This document shows positions 55,097-64,000 of a stretch of 64,000 nt of DNA, in pieces (positions within the stretch are counted from its first letter, which is position 1; every line of letters begins with the position of its first letter). The translations under genes and the position numbers were made by a program. Location: positions 9,450,848 to 9,514,847 of the forward strand of contig CM076658.1 of NCBI GenBank assembly GCA_038496675.1. Reading direction: 5' to 3'. Source of the DNA: Rachycentron canadum. Lineage: Eukaryota; Chordata; Actinopteri; Carangiformes; Rachycentridae. The notes beneath the pieces are model-generated. The model did not search any database. It saw only the letters and a list, made by a program, of their open reading frames with translations, and was not told where the DNA came from.

Positions 55097-55871
55097 GTGT
55101 ATATCCCTCTGAACATCTCTTCACTGATCCGATTACACCAATGAAACTAGAGTAACTCGACATTCAGATTTTTTTCAGTGGGAGTTGCATATTTTCCCAT
55201 CCACCCATGGAGTGGTCAGAACAGGAAGTTTGTGACTCTGTGTGGGGCTTTTATCCAACCAAAGCAGAACAGTGACAAAAAGTGTCCCTCCTTATCATCC
55301 AGAACAATGACCCAGATACTACAGCCTGAAATGCAGTCATATTTATGGTCTAACTTAATATCTTTTTGCTTCTTCATAAATACATTTGATCTGGTATAAG
55401 AAAGGAATGTGTGGTTCATGTCCACAGGATGCATCAGTGTGTCCACCTCCTCTTCGTGTCCAGACACATGCAGATGTGACGTTGATTGAGTGTCAGAGCC
55501 TCCTGTTTGGACTCCTGCACAATCAGTGGAGCCTCACTGAGGCCAGGAGTCAACACTGTACAAAGAGCTCATGGTGAACCACTAATGCATGCAAGCTTTG
55601 ACAAATGTGATAACCTACATTGTAGAACGGGTCAAGATGACTTCAGAAAGGCAGTAATAAAAAGATAGTATATGATTGCCTTTACCCTCTTTATTTAAGG
55701 AAAGTAATATTTAGAGCTGTTTAGACCTTTGCTCCCATTTGTTTTCACTGTTTCATTGGATCCGGAGTGAATTTCTGCACTGTTTATGCAATATCAACAG
55801 AGTAGAGTTTTTCTCCCTTGGCGGTCATTTAATCTGGTCAGAATGAGTCATTAGTAATTTCTAGAGAGGCA

Positions 55872-55899
55872 TGAGGAGGAGGAGGAGGAGGAGGAGGAA
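55872..55899. repeat. (GGA)n microsatellite
   Basis: About nine GGA units in col4a1 intron 1. The flank is also purine-rich. Confidence 0.95.
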
Positions 55900-58800
55900 G
55901 GAGAGGGACAGATTAACAGATTCCAGAAGTGAGAGTTTGTGTGTGGGATGTTGGATGGAGGGGTTGGGAATGGCATTTGCTGGTGGGAAAGAAGGGACTC
56001 TCTGTACTGCCAGGTCCCTGCTAAATGACTTAGCCATGGTGTTCCAGTTCAGGGTGAACCCTCTAGGGAGGATGAGCACAACTCAAATACGTAGGAAGCA
56101 ACTCTGAGAGCTGTTAATCCGTGTACACCCTGAGGAATGTGTGCGTATTGTCGGTTGAGAGCTGAGAATCATGATCTGTTGGTCCTGACGCCCAACATGC
56201 AGACAAGGCTCCTTGTTGTTTGGTCTAGACCTGATCCTGTAGACCAACCTCCTCCCTAACACCAGCACCTGCCCCCCCCCCCCACCCCCAAACACACACA
56301 GACAACAGCTGACTCTGTCACTGTAACTGGCCACCAACCAAGACATGCACCCTGGGAAGACACAGCCTGCCTGACCCCTGTCCTCAGCGTTGTAAAAATG
56401 CCTACATTTGGAAGAGTCGGGATTGAGTTTGTGTCTTTGTATTTTGACAGGCGTCTCTAGGTGGCAAAGATAATTCTTCCCTGACCTTGATACCCAAGTA
56501 GTGTGGCAGGTATGCCCCACTTTCTGCCTGTGTGTGTGTTCCTATCTATGCCAAACAAGGAGAGGATTAAATAGTGGTTAAGCATAGTAAATCCCCTTTT
56601 CAATTCCCTGTGGTCCAAGCATCATCAAGAAGGCATTTCACACAGATTTGTCACAGTGGCATAGAAGACACTTCTTTTGTCCCACAATGATATTTTCACT
56701 TTAACTTCCCCGAGATTAACTTGAGTGTTTTCCTGGAGATCAGTTACTTCCCCGTGGTGCATTGTTATAGTGGGAGTGCAGTTTAGCCATTTAAGTGTGA
56801 AATTGGTGAGTCATAAATGTCATTTGCGGTTTGGATGAAGATGGTGTAACAGTATACATTTGTCTGACAGGGAGGTGGAGAGTGATGGTGAGGGAGGTAA
56901 TGAGGTCCTGAGCCCCAGAAGTGATGGAATGTGTGTCGGAGACAGAGATGATACCCCGTGGCAAATCTTTTAGTCTTACTCTCTGGTCCTTGACCTGAAC
57001 CTCCACCTATCACTGCCAAGTTGTTCAGCTGATGGAGGATAATCAAGATAGTGATGATGGTCTCATTTCTGACCTTTTCTAGTTTTGAGCCACATGAGAG
57101 GAAGAGTGAAGTCTTCTTTTTCAGCTGTTCTCTTTGTCAGTCTTTGGCCTGAGAAGCTTCTGTCTTATCCTGCTTTACTTACAAAGGACAGGTGCAATAC
57201 TAAAGAGCAGTGTTTAGTCAAGGTTTCCGTCGAATGCAAATGTTTTATTACTTTATTGCCACCCTCTTATTATACTTTAGGTCTGTGGTTACTCTGTGTG
57301 TCTGTGTTTGTGTTACCTCCACGGTTATGGGTCTGGGTGTGTCTGTGTATGGATGTGTGTTTGTGAGTTCATATTCTACAAAGCTACAAAATTGCTAGCT
57401 TCAATCATCTTGAGAAGGTGAATGTTTATGCTGATCCATTTAAAAAAAAAAAAAAGTCATTCTTGAGTTTATTCCTACATGAATTGACTTGACTGGACAA
57501 TGTGAGACTGGATCTCTTTAATGGCCTGTAATGCTGCAGAATTCTGCTGAATTCATGTGTTACGGATTGGAAAACATTTTAAAAAACTTCAAAGCACCTT
57601 GCTCCCACAAAATCAATGGTGGTGCCCCCTTTTTTATGATGTTTTGTCTTTGTTTGACAGAAAATGTAAAAGTCTCAGGAAGCAGATTTTCTCACCAGCA
57701 CACAAGGTTTCTGAGTAACTACTTGTTTGTCCATTAACACCCATACACAAAGTCAGGTTTACCTGGAATTGTAGCTGCATTTGTTCCATGTGGAGCAGTG
57801 CTGAAAGACTTTTGGAAATCTACTGTTATATCTGGCAAAGAAAATCAGCCAACTTTCTCTTGCTCGTGCACCTGTGTATGTGCGTGTATGTGTGCTTGTA
57901 TTGTATATGTTTTCAGTACTATGAAAACCCTGGAGCTGGCTCATCTCCCCATGGCAACAATCAAAACACACATTGGTCACGCACTATACTATTCTTGCCC
58001 AAAGTGTCCCTGCTCCTCTAATATAAATACACATGTAGAAATGGCTCTCTTCAGATAAACACCAGGGTCTGTCCCTTCTCCCTGCAAGACACTCTTATCT
58101 ACATGTCTTATTTGCTTATTGAATTGTTAACTTGCCTCACATGCAGAAGAAATATTTCAAATGATTATTTTTGTCGCATGTCAGATTGCACAGCACATGA
58201 CCGATGTTATCTGTGAGACAGAGACAGTTTGAGACAGTTTGTTAATGTGAAAAAAATCATCCAAATCAAAGCAAATGAGTAGCTGATTTTTTACACAAAA
58301 TTGCAGAACTGAATGTCTCTGAAGTGACGCTGCATCAGATCAGTCAGCGCAATTGTGGTTTGTATAGAGTATAGAGCCCCTTTATCTAAGTAACTCTATC
58401 AAATAGCCAAATAAGTACTGTAAGTGGCAGAGGCAACATGTACTAAGGTCAGGAGGGCATTTAGGAGAAAATGAGCTCATCTGTTGAGACGCAACACAGT
58501 TGGACAGGTTCACGGTGCAGGAGCAGGTGGACCCTCTTGTTCAGACCTGACCCTTTATTTCTCCACTTCCCAATTTCCAGTTTGAAGACTACATTGCTAT
58601 TGAGAGCCTGGTCTTTCCAGCTGATTATTAAATTATGGTCTTCCAGTGATTTTATTTTCTTGTTGGAAACTCCCCTCAACTCTCACACTGCATTGGATTG
58701 ATCAGGTTAGGTTAATGTGGTGACAACACCAGCTGCCCCAAAAGTACAAAGACTATACCCAAGAATAAGCTCCAGCAGCTGCTTCTTCTTCTTCCTTTTG

Positions 58801-61800
58801 TAGACATGCTGATTGTGTAGTCACATGCTACACATTCTGGCAAGATTTTCCTGCTAGAGGAAGCTTCACACCTACAGAGTCCTCTCTTACTCGTGCTTAG
58901 TGGAGATGAGATAATTAGGAGACAGAATAAGGCACAAGGTCAGTTTGAGTGAATTGACGGACTTTAGTGATGGCAGATTGAGCCGTGATGAATACAGGGG
59001 AGCTGGAAAAAAGAGACCACATGATTGCACAGATGAGACAGCCACATGCTTCATATTTGTCCCATTAAAAGTTAACTGATTTATGCTCTTTTCAGAATGT
59101 GGCATATGTGGTGCCTTTCAACAAATCCAAGCATGAGATGAATGGAGACATTTCTTATTTTCTGTCACCTGAACATGACAGTGATGGTCGCCGTTGACTG
59201 TAGGCTTGACTTCCTCCTCCATGGTTTCCTTTACCAGACATGGTTGTACTGGAGTGTTATTGCACTCCCTTTGCAGAGGAGGACTGATAGAAGTAGCAGC
59301 TTGTGAAGCAGATCCAACTGTAATCCTGAGAGTGTCCATACCTACATCCTTTAAGCTCTTTCCTGAAAGAACAGATGCTTTATTCATTTCACTTCTGTGT
59401 TGCTCTTCTGTGCTGCTGCTGCTGGGGGTTGCACTCTGTCCCACTTGCTGGACAATGAGAATTGTTCATTTAGCTGTTGTTCCACTGAGCTATTCCAGAA
59501 AAAGAGCTGATCAGATAACTTTAAGTAGGAAATAACCTAAACTGGTCACATGACATTGTTCACATCAGGAGAAGAAGAGATATGCTAATCTTTCAATGCA
59601 TAGCTGATTCTAGAGGCAGATTCAAATGTTTTTAGCTGATATGTGAACCGAGCTGTTGTCAGTGTTCGGCATCTCTGTAGCCTCAGGGCGGTGAAATCTG
59701 GAAGTTACAGACTCCATATGTTCAAACGGCAGTGAGCTAATGGAGATGTTGGAGATAAGGCCTAATATGGAAACAAGAGAACAATAGAGAGCAGCTCTTT
59801 CTATTAGATATCTATCAGCTGAAGTGTACAGCCTGATAATGGGTTCAATTGTCCATTAGTTTGTTGCAGACTTTGAGGTGAAGGGCCGAGTGAAAGACTG
59901 TCTTTTGCTGGTCCTTGGAATTTCCTCTTTCTCCTCTTAATCTTGTGGTTACAGAGCCTCCTCAGCTAGATGGTTAAACTCACTGTGTTTGTGGTGATGG
60001 TATTGCACAAAAGGGATTTCCTCTTATAAACCAACAACGTCAATGTATGTACAGTGATAAATAGGATATGAAATCAAGCTTACATGCAATCATACCCACA
60101 CACTGTGTATAGTATGTATACTCCCAGATGGGTGCAATGTGTGAACTTGTATAACAGTGATGGAAATGCTTCTTTATATAATGACTAACTTATGTCCCAG
60201 GTGCTTCAATGTTTGACATGTGTGCATATTTGAGACAGAGGAAGAGAGTCAGTTCTTTCTTTCGGAATTAGTTGTTAAATTTTCATTTTCATGTAAGTTG
60301 TGAAAGCAAGGTAACACCAGTGGAAAGTGAGGATGGAGCATTAGAATACTCTAGGATGGATGTATATGGGTGGTACTTGAGTCACAGAGGTCATTCCATG
60401 TCTTCACGTGCTGACGTTATTCCCAGATAGCAGGGCACTCTTGAGAGAGATGTGAGGGTGACCCAGCCCCTTCTTGTCTTTGTGAGCATAAAAGGCAAGG
60501 AAGAGGCCTTCCTCCTTAGAGAAAGAATGGCTTCCTAAATCCCACATCCTGTGGCACAGCGCACCACATTCACAGAGGAGCTGAAGCACTCGGAGCTCGG
60601 CAGCCGCTCGCATGACCTGAACTGGCTCTTTCTCAGAGAAAACAAACGTCTTAACAAAGTACTTGTTGCTCTCGCTCTCTCCTCCTGTCTCTCTATAGCT
60701 CCACCACCCCCTGACCATGTTCTCCCTCTAATTGCATCAATGCCAGATTTGTTTGTAGAGAAAATGTGAAAACTTGTTTGTAGTTTATTGCCAAATCTCA
60801 TTTTGAGGCCACAGTCATCCAAAACCAATGCTGCTGTAAACAAGAGAGATGTGCAGCAGTCGAGAGTTTTCAATTTTATGTTTGTGTTTATTAGTAGTAG
60901 GGCCTACTTGGACCAATCCCGTTCCTGTGGAATTGTTGAAGAATGTTATTTTTTTTTTCAATATGAACAATATCTGCCCAGACCAGAGATGTGTGGGCGA
61001 GTGAGCAGAGCCCTGGACACAATCCAAAAAGTCCAGACTACACTACTGTAGCAAGAGCAATCTCTCTGCCAGCTTTTTGGTTTTTGGTTCTCTGTGGCAG
61101 AAAGGCATCATCTCCTGCATTTGAGGGCTAAAATGTGTTTAACCTCACCACAGCTTCAGGGTGAGAATGAAACCATGGGTGGAGTACTAGTGTGTGTATG
61201 TATGTGTTTGTGCAGTCACCGGAAAGTCCCCTCTAAGACCAAAAGATTAGTAGGAGTCTGCCTTAATTTGTTAACAAGATAACATTTCATCCACATGCAC
61301 ACACACAAACACTCCAATGCAGAAGAAGACCAGAGTTATCAAGATGACCCTTATACTGAAAGCTCTGTTTGAACATCTAAATCCCCTCTAATGGCCTGAC
61401 CAGAGGTTACAGGTCAACCGGGTGAGCCAGGGCAGGTCATATGACTGGTCAAGATGGGATGTGGATGGACTGACTGATTAAGAGAGGTCATGGACCTTTG
61501 TAATCAAAGGCAGGAATATTGTGTAGGATCCATTGGAAGCATTTAAGTGCTATGGAAGTTAACTAAATGCCTTTGAGTGAGAGGTGGCCAATTGAGTTTG
61601 GTGTTGTTCATGACAACTCAAGTGTTGTAATGATTTATAATGATATTGTTTCATTGAAGTAGTGGGCTCCAATATTCCCATGTCTGGTTTTCTCAACATG
61701 TACAGTGAGAAATCGGCAGAGAACAGGAGTCTCTTCCAGTAGCCGGACTGATCCCACTAGTACTTGAAGATTGGCCAGTTTCATGGTTTTCATATTACTG

Positions 61801-61815
61801 CGCACACATACAGTA

Positions 61816-61879
<64 letters not shown>
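61816..61879. repeat. (CA)n microsatellite
   Basis: About 32 CA units in col4a1 intron 1. The long open frames crossing it on both strands are products of the repeat. Confidence 0.97.
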
Positions 61880-61883
<4 letters not shown>

Positions 61884-62768
61884 GTACTGTGCCAACCAGC
61901 AGGGCCTGAGAAATCGTCTAAAACCATTTTCCCATTTGCTGAGTTAATTTTGCATGTGAGAATTCCTGTGTGGACTGTACAGTGTTTCTGCTTCATGTCC
62001 ACATCCACTGAAATGTTCAACTGCTGCAATCCCAATAGCTGAGCTGTGTGTTGCTGCTCGTCCACAGCTGGCCGCGTTTGGTATCTCATGTTAGATCCCA
62101 GTGTTTGTCGAGATGCTCAGGTGAAGTGCAGACCTGCATGACTTTGACAAGTGGGTTGTATTTTTTTTTTTTTTTTTCTTAACTATGAGACCCCGCCACT
62201 TATAGTTGTTATGGTCTCCTGGCACCAGATTTGATGACAGGAACCATTAACCTGGACAAGCTTGGTCAGGAATGAGCAGACTGGTGGCTGACTAGTGCAT
62301 CGTTAACTTCATTCATTAACTATGTATGAGTGTGTGTGCACTGTGTTTGTTTTCATATGTATCCTTGGGAAGAGGCTTTCGCTCAGTCATTTCATATATT
62401 TTCTTACAATTGTAGATTTTCTCAGGGAAAAATAACTGGAACACAAGGATGTGGCCTCTTAAAGGTTTATAATTTCAAGGAATGTCTGGTATTCATATAT
62501 ATTGTTAAATTTATGCCCATTACATGTGTGTATATCTGCACATACTCATGTTTTTCTACAGGCTTGATTTGGACCTGTGTGTGTGTGTGTTTGTGTGTGT
62601 GGTGATGCATCTGCTTTTGATTACAGAAGCCCTGAGTGTATTGTGGTGCAGATGAATACCTACTGCCTGCAGCCAGAACAGGACATGTTTTACATCAAGT
62701 TGGTCTCGGCAAATAAGCTCTGCAGGACTCCTTAAATAAAGGAAACATAAAACATAAACCTGTTTTGA

Positions 62769-62774
62769 TAATAT

Positions 62775-62823
<49 letters not shown>
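62769..62823. repeat. (TA)n microsatellite
   Basis: About 27 TA units with two GTA interruptions in col4a1 intron 1. Confidence 0.97.
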
Positions 62824-62825
<2 letters not shown>

Positions 62826-62926
62826 ACCTCTGTTGGTATAGGAATTTGAATTTGGCCTTAGGTTCCTCTGATGTGAAACTACTGTGTCTGTTATTTGTAA
62901 TGTTTAATGAGATGATTTAATGAGAA

Positions 62927-63081
62927 ATTGTTCCTTGTTGTGGGAAATAGGCTCATTTCAGAGTTACAGAGTTAAATGAAAAGATTGATACCACGCTGCA
63001 GAGGGGCAGTTGGCTAATGTAGCATAGCTTAGCATAAAAACTGGAAGCCAACCTGACTTTGCCCTCTGTAAAACTATAACA
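62927..63081 (+). repeat. Fish dispersed repeat relic
   Basis: Contains AGCATAGCTTAGCATAAAAA followed by CTGGAAGCCAACCTGACTTT, like the ...gcttagcataaagactggaa... repeat of percomorph fish that I know from memory. Truncated and diverged, no coding capacity. Confidence 0.55.
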
Positions 63082-63551
63082 TGTCATTGTTTTTTTTTGA
63101 GAATTAAATAAAAAAATGCAATGTGCTGTAATGTAATGAGAAGAAGAGAATATGAAATATCTGTAGAGATTGTAGTTCACAGGGGCACTTAATTTGAAAA
63201 ATTGGTTTGGCTGGTCTTGATATCTAATGTGGCGATAAAACATGCTGTTTCACATCACACTGTTCCAGTTAGCACACGTGCAGCTCAGCCTCACTCAGAC
63301 ATATTTGTTTATGGAGCAAGTTGCACCAGGAGCCTTGTCTTCCAAGTAAGGCAGTCAGACAGAAAAGTCCCCTCCTCCACTTCTATTCTCTCATCCCAAC
63401 GTCTCAGTACCAGAGAAGGCCAGGAATGTCAGAGCAGTGCAGATCAACCCGCAGATCCTTCACTTAGGGTATCTTTCATATCGTCATTCTGTTTGTCTCT
63501 CTCTCCAATTGAAGTGTGTGTAGCTGAGGACTGTTGTGGGAGCAGCAGTTG

Positions 63552-63583
63552 CAGTTGCACCTGTGATCTCACAGGTGCAACTG
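63552..63583. repeat. Perfect 15-bp inverted repeat with 2-base spacer
   Basis: Arms CAGTTGCACCTGTGA and TCACAGGTGCAACTG, separated by TC. It would form a strong hairpin in DNA or in the col4a1 pre-mRNA. Each arm contains CACCTG/CAGGTG, an E-box of the ZEB/SNAI type. Confidence 0.9.
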
Positions 63584-64000
63584 ACAGGCCATGAGGACAA
63601 ACCACAAATAAATACCCAAAGCCTCAGAAGAGCTGAAAGGAGTCAGCAGTGCCAAGACACTGGTCTCATGTAGTTTTTGTGACATCAGAATCAGCTGAGT
63701 AGCAGCAGGGTGACTTTTTTAGGTCTGTTTTCTAGTTTATCTATATCCTGTTGTTCCCTGTTCATTACAAGGCATTGTGTTGCCTGTATGTCACTGTGCT
63801 TTGTAACTGTCTCATTTAATGCTACTTAATGAGCCCTGCTGTTAAAATGAGATCATTCTGACGTTTAATGGAGTAAAACTATCCTGATTGTTTCCATATG
63901 GAAGCCATGATCCAAGAACAAGTTTTTATAGAGTGTCTTACATAGGTTAAACATCTATGCTATTGTAGCAAATTGACTGTAACAGAGCAGGATCCTGTTT

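Larger units (their letters stand above)
53234..64000 (+). other. col4a1: col4a1 intron 1 (partial, at least 10.7 kb)
   Basis: No exon coding for the expected 7S sequence (Cys-rich followed by Gly-X-Y) is visible up to the end of the window, so the intron continues beyond it. Contents: GAGGA and GGA repeats, a CA microsatellite (61816-61879), a TA microsatellite (62769-62823), a T run at 62161-62177, a fish repeat relic (62927-63081) and a 15-bp inverted repeat (63552-63583). The rest shows nothing recognisable. Confidence 0.8.

Noticed and set aside
60404..60873. Overlapping open frames of about 100 residues on both strands
   Set aside because: No domain, no splice context and no similarity that I recognise. 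They lie in the col4a1 first intron and are taken as chance.
63202..63594. Cysteine-rich end of a plus-strand open frame (CCGSSSCSCTC) as the 7S exon of col4a1
   Set aside because: It lacks the expected GCGKCDC-like spacing and any following Gly-X-Y, and the sequence runs through the 15-bp inverted repeat and into a stop.

Overview
This window comes from a vertebrate nuclear genome, almost certainly a teleost fish and probably a percomorph. The reasons are a large intron-rich collagen gene with consensus GT/AG junctions, many dinucleotide and tetranucleotide microsatellites, and relics of dispersed repeats that I recognise from spiny-rayed fish. The repeat identification rests on memory of the families, not on a search.

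The locus is the type IV collagen pair col4a2/col4a1 with its neighbour rab20. Bases 2-238 (+) are the 3' end of the rab20 coding sequence, followed by its 3' UTR and a poly(A) signal near 783. Facing it tail to tail is col4a2 on the minus strand. Its stop codon is at 1898-1900 and its start codon at 52354-52356. I could place 46 coding exons that join without frame conflict into 5049 nt, giving a 1682-residue chain: signal peptide, 7S domain with clustered cysteines and a CNGT N-glycosylation site, an interrupted Gly-X-Y helix, and a C-terminal NC1 domain with 12 cysteines. Forty-four exons lie compactly between 1898 and 17523. The 7S exon (34248-34328) and the signal-peptide exon (52231-52356) are separated from the rest by introns of about 16.7 and 17.9 kb.

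An 805-bp GC-rich to mixed segment (52357-53161) separates the col4a2 start codon from the start codon of a divergent plus-strand gene. That gene's first coding exon (53162-53233) encodes a signal peptide and is assigned to col4a1 from its position. The rest of the window (53234-64000) is its first intron, and no further col4a1 exon is visible. Head-to-head alpha1/alpha2 genes share a bidirectional promoter in vertebrates, and the two chains assemble as the alpha1-alpha1-alpha2 heterotrimer of basement membranes. The order rab20 - col4a2 - col4a1 is the same as at human 13q34.

The long introns hold microsatellites, old transposon relics (a LINE fragment with recognisable reverse-transcriptase residues, a LINE-like 3' tail and several fish dispersed repeats) and otherwise unremarkable sequence. 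I found no convincing additional protein gene, no RNA gene and no CRISPR array. The oddest feature is the col4a2 coding exon 18, whose 5' splice site is the first unit of a roughly 94-bp (GTGA)n tandem array. I see no undescribed biological system here; the finds are points of gene structure and regulation.
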